A DNA stretch of 64,000 nucleotides from assembly GCA_030267565.1 (NCBI GenBank), contig BRXU01000013.1:1-64000 (forward strand), written 5' to 3'. The notes beneath the pieces were generated by a model. It was given only the letters and a program-made list of their open reading frames with translations. It did not search any database and was not told the DNA's origin. Shown here piece by piece: positions 46,450-59,787 of this stretch (positions are counted from its first letter, which is position 1; the number at the start of each line of letters is the position of its first letter). Both the position numbers and the translations under genes were made by a program. This stretch comes from Pleodorina starrii. Taxonomy: Eukaryota > Chlorophyta > Chlorophyceae > Chlamydomonadales > Volvocaceae.

Positions 46450-48090
46450 CGCCTTGGGGGCCGTCCTCCCGGCGGACGCTGAGTCACCATCCGCCCGGCG
46501 GCAACCAAGTGGACGTGCAGGGCCCCGAGGCCGCGGCCCTGCTGCTGGTGCTGCTGCTCGCGCAGCCCGCAGTGGTCAGGAAGCAGATGGATGCGTTGTT
46601 TCAGCTGCAGGACGGCGACGACGGGGCCGCGGCGGCGCCCGGTGCCGCGTCGTCCGCGGCGGCGCCCGATGCGGCCACCGCAGCGGCGGCGGAGGCGACG
46701 GCGGTGGCGAGCTCGGGAGCCAAGGGCAAGAAGGTGAAGCGGGAGGGACGGGGCGGTGGGGGTGGGGGTGGGGGACGGTGCTGGTGGGGGTGGGGGTGCG
46801 GCGGCGGCGGCGGGTTGAGGAGGTAATGGGGGCTTTTACTGATGACCTCGGTGTCGGGCGAGAGTAAGGGCTGTTGTGGTTTGGGTTTTGAGTCTAGCGA
46901 GGGTTTCGCGCGTGAGGGGCTCAAAGAGCAGGGGCAGGAGCAGGGGGGCCCAGTCGGCTTGGCGAGGAGCTACCGGCCTCGCTGCCGCCTGGTCTCCGGC
47001 AAAGCCTGGCTTGTCTTGGTCCGACTGTCTGTCTAGGACTGCAGCACCGTGGCCCCGGGGGGGATGCCCCATCTCCATCCCCTTATCCAGCTCCATCCCA
47101 CCTGTCGCATGGGGCCATTCGTGTGCGTCTCCAGGCGCGGCTCTCGTCGCGGCGCTGCCCCCCCCCAATGCACCCACAGCCCTGCGGCCTGCTACCCTCT
47201 TCCCTCATGACCTCATCCCCATCCCAACCCCCCTGGCTCGCCGCGTCTCGCCCCGCGCAGGGCCGGGCCCACGCGCTGGCGGCAGCGGTGGGAGCCGTCT
47301 GCGGGGGCGGTCGGTCGGGGTCGCGATCGTCGGGATGTGGGTCGGCGGCGGCGGCAGCTCGTGGAGAGGAGGAGGTTTCGGAGCAGCAGCTGCGTCTGCG
47401 GCTGTCGGTGCACCGGGGCCACCTCCGTCATGCTCTGTACGACATGGTGGATGTGCCGACCGGCCGCAGCGCAGAGCCGCAGCGGGTCACAATCACGGCG
47501 ACCAGCAAGTGCGTGAGATTGAGATTGAGATGGGGGGGGGAGGGGGCCCGGGCAGGCAGGCCGGGCAGGTGGGCGGGCAGGCGTGTGGGCGGGCAGGCGG
47601 GCGTGTGGGCGGGCAGGCGGGCGGGCATGTGGGCTGCGTTTGCTTTCCGCGCAGTTCTAGGTGCAGGCCCAGACGCAGCAGCGCGGTCGGATCATGGGGT
47701 CGCGCTGGGGTGCAACACACACACACACACACACACGCGTGTCCACCCAGTCACCCCTCCCATACGCGCCCGCCGTCCGGCCTTGACCTGCCTCGACCTG
47801 CCTCGACCTGCCCGCCGCCCCCCGCTGCGGCTATCGTCTGTATCGCTCCCGCCCCCAGGCTTTCCCAACAGACCAAGCTCGTCCGGAAGGCTCTAGTGGA
47901 GCAGCAGGCCCGCGTGTTTGAGCTCCGAGCGCAAGGCGTGGAGGGCTTGCAGCGGGCACTGCGGCGGGTGCAGCAGGTACGCAACGGAGCGTGGGTTGGT
48001 TGGTGGGTTGGTTGGTTGGTTGCTGTTGCGCGTACCCTGGGATGCCCGAGCGACCGGCAGACGGCTCGGTGCGGGGACGGGGATGGTCGC

Positions 48091-48130
<40 letters not shown>

Positions 48131-48808
48131 ATGGAAGGAAGTAGGCAGAAGGTAGGAAGGTATGAAGGTACGGTATCCGTGGGACCGGAGGGCCGCGTCC
48201 CGGGCAGCTGCACATCTGCACCGGTAAAGTGCGTTGGCTGCGTATTCTGGATGGGCCCGTACGGTAGTTGTGCCTTGTCGCTGTCCTGCTAATTTGCTGC
48301 CTTGTGGGCCGTTTTGTCCGGGTTCCGTCGTTCGCCTCCCCAGGCGCCGCTGCCTCCCGCCCCGCCGCCCATCGCTGCGGTTTTGCCCTTTGATAATTGC
48401 CGTCGTCCTCCGTCGTCCTCCGTCGTCCTGCGGTGACTAACAAGCCCGCCACGAATCTGTCTGTGAGCCCCACCGGTCGTTCGCGCGTTAGTCCGCCTTC
48501 GACATAAACGCACATGCCGTATTCGCAGCCGCTGATCATGAGGTACACCCACCCACACCCACACCCACACATACCGTAAATACACATACCCACCCACACC
48601 TACACCCACACTGCAGGGCCGGGACGTGTGCTCGATGGGAAGGGCCAGCTATGCGCTCAAGTTCATGCAGGCAGCGGCGGAGGCGGCAGCGGCGGCAGCG
48701 GCGGAGGCGGCAGCGGAGGCGGGCCGGCTCTTCAGGAGCTGTGTTACGTGTTGGTGGTGGTGGAGTGCGAGCAGGGCCGGCCGTACACTGGGCAGCCCAG
48801 TACACTGA
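42958..48808 (+). CDS. Ankyrin-repeat protein gene, variant copy (unit A)
   Basis: All recognised exons are present (ankyrin exons 42958-43023, 43237-43342, from 43535; linker from 44059; last exon 48617-48808). Differences: a silent G to A at 43243, a GGC to GGT change in the Gly/Ser stretch near 44505, and a rearranged Ala/Val/Glu run near 45057-45120 (more GTT-GCT, fewer GAG-GCT units at equal length). Two C are missing in an intronic C run near 47158, and the AC run near 47715 is shorter. Confidence 0.65.
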
Positions 48809-51800
48809 AACCGCAGCGCCGGTCGCAAAGGGCGCAAATGACGTGTCGCGTCGCGTCGCTGGGTGGGTGGGTGGCTGGGTGGCTGGGTGGGCGTCCAGAC
48901 CGGCCGCTGCAGGCTTTCTGTTCGGGGCAGGGAAGGACGGAGGGACGGAGACAGTTTTGGCCGAGGTCGCCGTCGCCGTCGGTTTGGGTTCCATAGCCGA
49001 CAGCGAGGTCGCAGGCGAGGCACCGCCAGAGGCGAGAAACCAGCTGTAGACTGATCCGCGCGGGCTGTGTTGGCGCGTCCGGGATGTTTGACGAGGGCGG
49101 GGGGCGATTACGGCAGCTGCGGCAGAGGCAGTGGTGCGGTGCAGCTGCGTGTGTGTGTGTGTGTATATGTGTGTATGGCACGTGCCGCGCCTACGGTACG
49201 GTCGTCTGATCGGTGGCGTCTGCAGTGTGTGTGTCAGCACGCACCGCCCAACGGGCCCAGTCTGGCTGGGGTCCAGCAAGGCAACCTGACTCGTCCGGTG
49301 GAACGGCATCTTCAGCGCTCAGGCGTCGGTCCTTGGGACCGATTGCCGGTCAGTGTGAAAAGCGATCGGCAGTGACGGACGGACGGACGGATGGACGGAC
49401 GGACCCGCACAATCTGTTGAGGGGGCGGTTGCACAGCGCCGTCTACCGGGTATGGGTGAGCGCGCACGCAAAGAGGAAGAGGCAGCGCAGGCGTCAGGAT
49501 TTCATTACGTGTGTTGATGTTTGCTGTGCATGTGTGGTGTGGAGTCATGTGGTGTTCGTCCGGGCCCCCACTCCCCGGATAGCCCCCAATCCCGAGGGCC
49601 GTTTGAAGCTTTTTCGATGGCCTCGATACGCATTAATGGGTTTGACAAACATTAGTTTGTAGGTGCGTGGGGAGCATGCGGAACACGCCGGATGCCCGTT
49701 GGCTGTGTACGGCCCTGCCGTACGCATCAACGACTTTCTAACCGTATCCGCTCCTGGAAAATACAAATACACGCGAGTACACAGAAATCCTGCAGGAGGT
49801 TGTTGGCAACGCTGCGCTTCCAGTTCCGGTCAAGGGCGCCTGACGCGCCCGGACGCGGAGGGCACACCCCCCAGCACTGACCGCCGCAAGTCGACCCATC
49901 TGCCCTGCCCGCCGTCTCCGTCCCCCCGCTGCGGTATCGTCTTTGTATCCCCTGCCCGCCGGTACCGATCGGGTGCCGAGACGGAAAGGACGCATAACCC
50001 GTATTGCACACATCCAGCAACGCTGAAAAATGCAAGCATACGGCAACTTCATGACATTTGAGTCATAACGGCTTTAACGAACCCACCAACCAATTCATCG
50101 CGCGTGTGGGCGCACAATACGCGCCGCCCGCCTGCCGCGCTGCCGACTGCCCAACTGCTCATTTTGCGCCACTTCCGCTGCATCACCCCCGATCCTTGAC
50201 TGGACACGCACACCTGCTCCTGCCCCTGCCACCTGCTCCTGCTCCGCACACCCACACCCACATCCGCCCGCCGTTGGGCTCGGGCCACGAACGCACAGCG
50301 ACGTCCACCGCCTGCTGCTCTGCGTCCAAACACACTGCTGCCTCTGCATGCTGCCTGCTGCCTGGCCTGCTGCCTGGCGCGCTACCTTCGCCGCTTCACC
50401 CCCAAAGGGCCCAAAGGCCCGCGGGGGGCTGCTGCTGCTGCTTCGGTGAGATTGACCGCGACGGAAGCGCGTCACCTCCCATGAGCACCTAGCCCGTAGT
50501 GGCTGGGTCTTTCCTTTTCTGTTCGTTTGTATGGGGGGTTGGGGGCACGAACCCCCCCACCCACGTAACACCCGCCCCTTCCCCGTGCGCTGCCCTTCAC
50601 TGGCACTTCTTGCCCGGCATCACCCCTGCCATCTTGCCATCGCGGGGTACCCCTCATGCATGTGGGTACCTCGCGCAGCCGGTGCGGTGGGGAGCCAACA
50701 CGTTGGCCCGCCCCCGGTCTGCATCCCCTTCCTCCTCCCCCACCCCCTTGCACCTCTCCGTCTGGTTTCCCTCCCTCCCTCCTCCCGCCCCGCCGATTCC
50801 TTCGCCCGACCCGCCCTGCCCCGTGCCACCTTCGCCAGTCGACATCGCGTCACCTCTGCCCCCTCCCATCCTGCCGTCGTTCTCCCCTCGCTTCGTCCTC
50901 GCCCATTCCCCCTTTGCCTCCTCGTCCTCCCTCCCTGCCCCGCGATCCGTTCCACTCGCCTCCAGCCGCTGTCCCTTCGCCGTTCTCCTTGTCGTTGTCC
51001 CTGCATTTCTCTTTCCCTCTGCCCTTTCTTCTCTGCCGTTCGCCGCCCTGCCGTCGTACTTTTTGCCCTTCCGTATCCCTTTCTTGTTCGCGCCGCTCCC
51101 CCACCCCGCCCTCTTTTGCGCTGCGTCGCCGCCCCAGCTCGTTCGTGGGTTTCCGTGTGTGTTCTTGCCTCGCTTGCCTGCCTGTTCGCTCCTTGCCTCG
51201 CTGACATTGCCGTTTAACATTGCTCTTACTCACACCCTTCCTTCGCCTCTTCCCGATTCCTTTCCTCCACTGAGCGCAGGTGAGTAAGCCATCCTTCCTT
51301 TTGTGCTGTCCGGGCTGTGCGTCCGTGTTGGTCTTGTGCTGTCGTGTGCCGGTCTGTTTGGGGTTGGTCGGCGGCGACGCGGCCGCGCGCTGGTAACTGC
51401 GCTGCTTTCCCCGGGCCGTTCTAATTACCCACCCACACCCACACACGTCCGATAAGCGCCGTAATTTCACGACGGCGCACTTGGTCCTCGTGTCCCTTCC
51501 GAACGTGAATACGGCTGATGCTTTATACGGCAGCTTCACGTGAATACGGCTGATGCCTAGTACGGCAGCTAAACTATTTCATTCACGCGGTCGGACTCCT
51601 CGGTCAACTCAAGATGAACACAACAACAACAACAATAATAATAACAACAACCCGGTCGTACTTCGTACGGTACACGGGTCGCCGTAACCCGCACCGCACC
51701 TCCGCCAGCCACCGCCGCCAAAGCCACCGCCGCCAAAGCCGTCGTCGCCGCCGCCCGCGGCCGCGCTCGTAACAGCCGCCCCCGCCCTCCGTCCCCCGCC

Positions 51801-51820
51801 CCCCCGCTTCCATCACCCGG
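48809..51820. other. Tail-to-tail spacer across the unit A/B junction
   Basis: Same content as 12301-15317, with the unit boundary at 48989, T at 49739 (shared with unit A) and one AAC fewer near 51615. Confidence 0.5.
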
Positions 51821-53496
51821 TCACGCGGCGCGCATCGCCTTCTCCCGCCACTGCTTGCTCTGTCGCTTCTCCGCCGCCTGATGCACCCGGTCCGAAACCT
51901 CCGGCCGCACCGTATCCCAGGGCCGCTCCGGCGCGCACTCCTGCACCATAAACTCCAGCGTGACGCCCTCCCGCAGACCCACCGCGCCGCGCCCCTGCGG
52001 CCCCCCCAGCAGCCGCTCAGCTTCCCGCATCGCCTGCATGAACACCGCCGACGTCGCCCGCGCCCCTTCCCGGACAAAACAGAGGTCCCTGCCCGCGTCC
52101 AGCATTTCCCGCCGGGCCTGGAGCGGCGGTAGGAGGGTGCAGAGGGCGAGGGGTGAGCCGGACGAAGTGGCGGAACCCCCTCACACACCAGCCACAGTGG
52201 ATAACCCCCATGCACCAGCCACCAGCCACCACATACACACACCAAGGAACGGATGTAGGGGAGGCGGAGGGGGGGGGGTAATCGTTGGTTTGGGGCTCGA
52301 AGAGATGCCTGCTCCAGCCCCGGAGACGGGCCGTGGCGGGACCGCGGCCGTCGGCTGTCGTTTGGAAGTGGGCGTCCGTAAGAGCGGCGGTGGGCCCATG
52401 GACGGTTCAATACTAGCGGAGATACCTACCTACCAGCCCTCCCTACCAGCCCTACCTACCAGCTGTCAGAACACGCGGCTCGCTCCCCTGTGTGTGTGCT
52501 CCGCTGCTTGCCTGCCGGCGCTGTGTGCGCCCTGGGTGGACTGGAGGAAGCGCCCCATTGGATGGAGGAGGAGGAGGACGGCGGCTCCGACGTCAGCACC
52601 GGCGGTTGCGGTCTCAGCAGCTGCCCCCGCAGCGCCTGCACGGTGAGCCAGCTGCTGGACGGCCGGTCCAGCGCCTCCAGCAGCTGAATCAAGCTGTGGA
52701 AGGCCTGTCGAGCGGGTGGAGGAGGAGGGGGAGGAGGAGGGGGAGGGGGAGGGGAGTAACCCGAAGATGATACCGCAGCGGAGGGACGTGGGCGACCGAA
52801 TATTAACTCAGCGGGTGGTGGAGGTAAGAGGAGGCCACATCCGGTTACGGTCTGATATAAGATGTGAAGGAGCCGGGTGACAGCGGACAGAGGGCCCCAG
52901 AGGAACACGCTGGGCGGCGCGCTGGGCAGCGTGGCGGGGGGAGGGTTAGAGGGGAAGGGATGGAAGTGCAGCGTCGGCGGGGGTAAGGCTGTGGGCGTGC
53001 GCCGCACCGTCCGTGCGTCCGTGAGTCGGTTCGTGGGAGGAGGGAGGAGGGAGAGCGGCGACACGAACTCTGACTCAGACGGGAGGGGCAGCAGCGGCAG
53101 GCCGCGACTGCACGCGTGTGGTGGACCGCGGGGACAACCAACGAACCAACCAACCAACGGAACCACCAACCGCTGAAAACTACCTACCCACGCACCCACC
53201 CGTCGCGCGACCTCGGCGTCCGCCTCGGCCCGCAGCAGCAGCTTCCGCTGCCTCCTCGCTGTCTCCGCATCATCCTGACCCCCTGCAGGAAGCTGCTGTT
53301 GCTGTTGCTGTAGTTGCTGTTGCTGCCCTGGAGTCGGAGTAGGAGTCGGAGCAGGTGGGGGTGGGGCCGGGGAGGGAAACACAGTCCGCAGGGGCAAGAA
53401 GTACCGATCAACCAAGTAATGACGGACGATGGTGGCTGCTTTGTTCGGTTGGTCCAAGTGTGGGCCATCGAGGAACCGTCTCTGTCCGTCCATCAC
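51821..53496 (-). CDS. Minus-strand gene of unknown function (unit B)
   Basis: Copy with exons 53496-53200, 52704-52600 and 52117-51821. It encodes Glu at the position that is Val in unit A. Confidence 0.55.
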
Positions 53497-53931
53497 TCAA
53501 CCTGGCGCCTCGCTCAAAGCTTGCCCGAAAGAAGGAATTCCTAGAAGATGCCCTGGTCATTCTATTTTCCGTGTGCTTATTTTCCGTGAGGACGAAACCG
53601 CGTACTAGAACGAGAAGGTAGCAACGAGGCCGACTGCCTGCGAGTTGATATACGCCGCAATAAGTATCGCTGAACCGCCAAACAAACACGAAAAGGCGAG
53701 AAAACAACGGGGAACAATGCTGCGGGGAGCTGGTGTCGTACTTTCATCACTTTCAGGGTGACCAATGTACGGCGCATGGTTTACAAGGTTTACGGCGCAG
53801 CTCTCTTCTTGTACGTATGCCTTGATTGACTTTTCAGACGGTGCATACTTTCCAAAGCATGCAATGTGCAAGTTGTAAGATGCCTGCGTCAGGACTCTAG
53901 GTAGCTGAAGATTCCTGCGTCAGGACTCTAG
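53497..53931. promoter_or_regulatory. Divergent promoter region (unit B)
   Basis: Same as 6010-6444, with the C variant at 53830 (GACTTTTCAG) otherwise seen only in unit 2 of the other array. Confidence 0.35.
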
Positions 53932-56900
53932 GCAGCTGAGGCAGCCGGATACGAGGGACAGCCGTTGCACATAGCAGCGGCCGTCGGCCATGTCGAGGTG
54001 CGCTGTGTTGGGCAAACCGCCCCCGTGGACGGCAGCCATGCCCCCCATTCGCCCCATCAGCCTGACAGCTTCCCTGCTCCTCCTCACAAACCACACGTGC
54101 AGCTTAATGCTGCCCCAAACCCAACCCGCCTCTCCATTCCTTCGCTGCGGTACCCGGCTTTTTCTTGACCCGGCTCTCCATTTCCCTCCACTTCTCGTGC
54201 CGGCCTGCAGCGTGTTTCGGAGCTGGTCAACGGCCGGTCCAGCTTGGGGATCACCCCGCTGATTTTGGCGGCGGAGAAGGACGCGGCGGATGCGGTCAGG
54301 TACCTGCTCTCCGTGGGTGAGTGGCTGGTTGGAATCCGGGTGGGGGTCCGGCGGGGGGGAGGCGGCGGGTGTTGGGGTATCGGGTGTGTTCGGTTGAGCT
54401 TGGAGAGGAGGGCATGCGTGCAGTAGTGCCTGAACGGGGTCTCCTTGGCCCACGGAGAGCGGTACCGGTCCTGGAGATGACGATGAGACCGCACCCCGCA
54501 ACCCGCAGGCGCTGATCCCTGGCTGGGCGACCACGAGGGCCGCATCCCGGCCCACCACGCGGCCAAGGCGGGGGCCATCCGGGCGCTGCAGATGGGGGCT
54601 GAGGGGCGCAGGGGCCGGTGGACCGGGGCTGGGACAGGGAAGGGCAGGGAGGACTTCAGGGGCCGGTCCAGGGAGGGGGTGCGTGGGGGAGCCGGACTCC
54701 CCGGCCCTTCCCCACCTACCGCAGCCTCCCAGCCCACACCAGCCACCAGGGCTGTCACTGTCGCTATGGCGGGCACCAACCACTCCCTCACCCCTTGCCT
54801 CCCTCCCGCCCTCCCTCGCGAAGTGAAGCGCCTCTCCCCCGTCGGTCGGTCCCCCCCGTCACGCCCCGCCGATGCCACCCAAGGCTCCTGTCGCCCCGGC
54901 GTCTCCCTCGTTATCCCCCTGCCCCCTCTACATCTCTGGCCGCAAGGTTCGTCTACGCCACGTGGGCCAACCGCCAGTCCGCCATGATGGTGCTCATCGG
55001 CTTGGACGCAAACTTCATCACCAGATCGGCCGGTGGCGGCAACGGCGGCGGCAGCAATGGCGGCGGCAGCAACAGCGGTGGCTGCAGCGGTGACTGCATC
55101 ATCATCGCCGTTCTCGTCCCAAGGTGTGCAGATGTCGTCCGCGCCGGCATCGCCGTCTCCGGAGAAGGCGGCAGTGGTTGGGTCCACGGCGATATGCGGC
55201 GCCAGCGTCGCGCCGGCGTCGAGCATCGGCGTAGGGGCAACGGCGAGCCTTCTTCCAGCGGCTGCCGCCGTGTCCGCGACCACCACCGCCGCCGCTCCAC
55301 GAACCCTTGTGGCCGCCAGCACCAGCACCACCAACGCCGCCGCGATGGAGGGAATGCCCTTTGGCGATTTACACGCGTCAGACTCGCCCGGGAAGGCGGC
55401 GGCGGCGGGTTTGGCGTCGCCGCTGCCGCGGCAGAGGGCTCAGACGCCTTCGGATGGCGGCGGTAGCCGTGGCAGCGGCAGCGGTAGCGGTAGCGAGGCA
55501 GGCGCGACCCATGGGTCCTTCCCACAAGGCCACATGACCCCCGAGGAGCTGCAGCGGCGGAAGGCCAGGGAGGAGAAGCGCGCTCAGCGGCGGCTGATGT
55601 TCAGTCCAGACGGGGAGGTGCTCAAGTCGTCGCCAACGCCGCCGCGGCGGCCTGCCGTGGTACCCCAGATCAGCGCCTGGCGCCAGGAGACTTTGGCTCC
55701 GCTGCTGTGGCAGCGGCTCCGGAACCGCCGCCGGTGCCTGCGGCTGACCCGGCGTCAGCGGTGGCGTATGTGGCGGCAAGCGCAGGTGACGTCTGACGTG
55801 CCGCCGCCGCTTCCCAGTCGTCCGACGAGATGGGACGCCAGCAATGCCGCTGCCGCTGGTGGTGCTGGCGGCGGCGGCGTCGCCGCGGAGCGCTTGGCGT
55901 CGGACTTGGCGGCGGCGTCGGACTTGGCGGCGGCGGCGGCGGCAGTCATGCAGGAATTTGCTGACGCCTTGGCCGCTGCACGTAGCCGGGCGTCCGCCGC
56001 TACCGCACTGCGCAGCGACCCGGGCGGCGCTGCCGCTGTTGCTGTTGCTGTTGCTGCTGCTGAGGCTGAGGCTGAAGCTGAGGCTGAAGCTGCTGACGCT
56101 GCACCGGGCGCGGCAGCGGCGGTCGGCGCCTCCCAGCCCTTCCTTCCGCCACCCCCACCGCCCCCGGCACCACCGCCACCGCCAATGCACGACGGGGCAT
56201 CCATTCTTCAGCAGCAGCAGTCGGGCGACGAGCGCACCCGGCTGGACGAGGCAACGCGTTTCGGCGGCGTCCTGCAGCGGCCGGGGCTGCTGGCGGCGCA
56301 TCCGGGCAGCTGGGAGGGGCTGCTGATGCGGGCGGAGGAGGAGAGGGCGAGGAGTCATGGGGGCCTAGAAGCTTCGGCTGCTGTCGAGGTGGGGCAGGGT
56401 GAGGTTGGTTTGGCGCCCAGCGGCGCGGTTCGGTTGAGCGCCGGGGGCGGGGCGGGGCGGGACGGGGCGGGGGGTTGGGGGACCAGCACGATTGCACGGG
56501 AGTGGGTAAGGGCGGCTGGCGACTGGGCGGGGCGGGGCGGGGCGGGGCTGGTTCACCTACCATCCAACCAAATCCCATCGCCCTCTGATTGCCCGACGAT
56601 GATCGCCCTCCGCCTTCCCGCCCTACACTTGATCGACCGCAAATCTTTCCTCCCTCCCTCCCTCCCTCCCTCCCTCCTCGTCCCGCGCCCTCGCCCCGCG
56701 CCTCTCCCGCAGACCGCACAACTCGCGCTGATGGGCCTGGCGTCGCTGAAGGGGCAGGAGATGCCGATGCAGCTCTTTGGATTGCCGTACTGCATCATGA
56801 CCGACCGGCGTGGTGCTGTACCGGGAGCTCTCGGTAAGACTGCCGTACGCACGCCGTACATACATACGTACATACATACATACATACACAGACGTGGCCT

Positions 56901-57386
56901 CTCGCGCCGCAGCTTTAGGAATCATGGGCCCAGTGCCCCTCCGCCACATTCCAGTCCACTCCACTCCACTCCACTCTGTTCCTCGGGAGGGCCCACCGTG
57001 CTGTCGCCTCGTCCACAGCGCCCCCCAGCTGCACCCGGGACCCCCCCTGGACCCCCCTGGAACCCCTCCACGCCCCCGCCGCCTCCCACGCCCGCAGTGA
57101 CTCATTCATCTATAAAGGAGCAGATCACTCCCTGAACCCCCCACTCCCTGAACCCCCCACTCCCTGAACTCCCACTCCCTGAACTCCCACTCCCGCCGCC
57201 GCTCCCGCCTGTAGGAAGTTGGATGCGCGGGAGCTCCGGCCCCGCCCCTCCCACCCCTGGTGGCTGCCAACCTGCTGTTGCGCTGGCTGCACTTCGTCCC
57301 GCGGTTCTGGCTGCTGGTGCCTGAGGAGGGCTGGCTGGGCGCCAACGTGGCGCGGCAGAGGACAGCAGCGGCAGAGGACAGCAGCA

Positions 57387-57423
<37 letters not shown>

Positions 57424-59069
57424 CGCCTTGGGGGCCGTCCTCCCGGCGGACGCTGAGTCACCATCCGCCCGGCGGCAACCAAGTGGACGTGCAGGGCCCC
57501 GAGGCCGCGGCCCTGCTGCTGGTGCTGCTGCTCGCGCAGCCCGCAGTGGTCAGGAAGCAGATGGATGCGTTGTTTCAGCTGCAGGACGGCGACGACGGGG
57601 CCGCGGCGGCGCCCGGTGCCGCGTCGTCCGCGGCGGCGCCCGATGCGGCCACCGCAGCGGCGGCGGAGGCGACGGCGGTGGCGAGCTCGGGAGCCAAGGG
57701 CAAGAAGGTGAAGCGGGAGGGACGGGGCGGTGGGGGTGGGGGTGGGGGACGGTGCTGGTGGGGGTGGGGGTGCGGCGGCGGCGGCGGGTTGAGGAGGTAA
57801 TGGGGGCTTTTACTGATGACCTCGGTGTCGGGCGAGAGTAAGGGCTGTTGTGGTTTGGGTTTTGAGTCTAGCGAGGGTTTCGCGCGTGAGGGGCTCAAAG
57901 AGCAGGGGCAGGAGCAGGGGGGCCCAGTCGGCTTGGCGAGGAGCTACCGGCCTCGCTGCCGCCTGGTCTCCGGCAAAGCCTGGCTTGTCTTGGTCCGACT
58001 GTCTGTCTAGGACTGCAGCACCGTGGCCCCGGGGGGGATGCCCCATCTCCATCCCCTTATCCAGCTCCATCCCACCTGTCGCATGGGGCCATTCGTGTGC
58101 GTCTCCAGGCGCGGCTCTCGTCGCGGCGCTGCCCCCCCCCCAATGCACCCACAGCCCTGCGGCCTGCTACCCTCTTCCCTCATGACCTCATCCCCATCCC
58201 AACCCCCCTGGCTCGCCGCGTCTCGCCCCGCGCAGGGCCGGGCCCACGCGCTGGCGGCAGCGGTGGGAGCCGTCTGCGGGGGCGGTCGGTCGGGGTCGCG
58301 ATCGTCGGGATGTGGGTCGGCGGCGGCGGCAGCTCGTGGAGAGGAGGAGGTTTCGGAGCAGCAGCTGCGTCTGCGGCTGTCGGTGCACCGGGGCCACCTC
58401 CGTCATGCTCTGTACGACATGGTGGATGTGCCGACCGGCCGCAGCGCAGAGCCGCAGCGGGTCACAATCACGGCGACCAGCAAGTGCGTGAGATTGAGAT
58501 TGAGATGGGGGGGGGAGGGGGCCCGGGCAGGCAGGCCGGGCAGGTGGGCGGGCAGGCGTGTGGGCGGGCAGGCGGGCGTGTGGGCGGGCAGGCGGGCGGG
58601 CATGTGGGCTGCGTTTGCTTTCCGCGCAGTTCTAGGTGCAGGCCCAGACGCAGCAGCGCGGTCGGATCATGGGGTCGCGCTGGGGTGCAACACACACACA
58701 CACACACACACACACGCGTGTCCACCCAGTCACCCCTCCCATACGCGCCCGCCGTCCGGCCTTGACCTGCCTCGACCTGCCTCGACCTGCCCGCCGCCCC
58801 CCGCTGCGGCTATCGTCTGTATCGCTCCCGCCCCCAGGCTTTCCCAACAGACCAAGCTCGTCCGGAAGGCTCTAGTGGAGCAGCAGGCCCGCGTGTTTGA
58901 GCTCCGAGCGCAAGGCGTGGAGGGCTTGCAGCGGGCACTGCGGCGGGTGCAGCAGGTACGCAACGGAGCGTGGGTTGGTTGGTGGGTTGGTTGGTTGGTT
59001 GCTGTTGCGCGTACCCTGGGATGCCCGAGCGACCGGCAGACGGCTCGGTGCGGGGACGGGGATGGTCGC

Positions 59070-59109
<40 letters not shown>

Positions 59110-59787
59110 ATGGAAGGAAGTAGGCAGAAGGTAGGAAGGTATGAAGGTACGGTATCCGTGGGACCGGAGGGCCGCGTCCCGGGCAGCTGCACATCTGCAC
59201 CGGTAAAGTGCGTTGGCTGCGTATTCTGGATGGGCCCGTACGGTAGTTGTGCCTTGTCGCTGTCCTGCTAATTTGCTGCCTTGTGGGCCGTTTTGTCCGG
59301 GTTCCGTCGTTCGCCTCCCCAGGCGCCGCTGCCTCCCGCCCCGCCGCCCATCGCTGCGGTTTTGCCCTTTGATAATTGCCGTCGTCCTCCGTCGTCCTCC
59401 GTCGTCCTGCGGTGACTAACAAGCCCGCCACGAATCTGTCTGTGAGCCCCACCGGTCGTTCGCGCGTTAGTCCGCCTTCGACATAAACGCACATGCCGTA
59501 TTCGCAGCCGCTGATCATGAGGTACACCCACCCACACCCACACCCACACATACCGTAAATACACATACCCACCCACACCTACACCCACACTGCAGGGCCG
59601 GGACGTGTGCTCGATGGGAAGGGCCAGCTATGCGCTCAAGTTCATGCAGGCAGCGGCGGAGGCGGCAGCGGCGGCAGCGGCGGAGGCGGCAGCGGAGGCG
59701 GGCCGGCTCTTCAGGAGCTGTGTTACGTGTTGGTGGTGGTGGAGTGCGAGCAGGGCCGGCCGTACACTGGGCAGCCCAGTACACTGA
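53932..59787 (+). CDS. Ankyrin-repeat protein gene (unit B)
   Basis: Full copy (ankyrin exons 53932-53997, 54211-54316, from 54509; linker from 55033; paired exons 58236-58483 and 58838-58955; last exon 59596-59787). It carries the silent CCACCCCC variant near 56150 shared with unit A, but the Ala/Val/Glu run of array 1. Confidence 0.65.

Larger units (their letters stand above)
38005..48988 (+). repeat. Array 2, unit A (10,984 bp)
   Basis: First complete copy after the intact HNH gene. It is the most divergent unit: private changes include G at 38436, G at 38751, T at 39144, A at 41702 (changes a codon in the minus-strand gene), A at 43243, a reorganised GCT/GTT run near 45057-45120, and shorter C and AC runs near 47158 and 47715. 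T at 38761 and C near 45178 are shared with unit B. Offset from unit 1 is about +36,506 to +36,513, drifting through microsatellites. Confidence 0.97.
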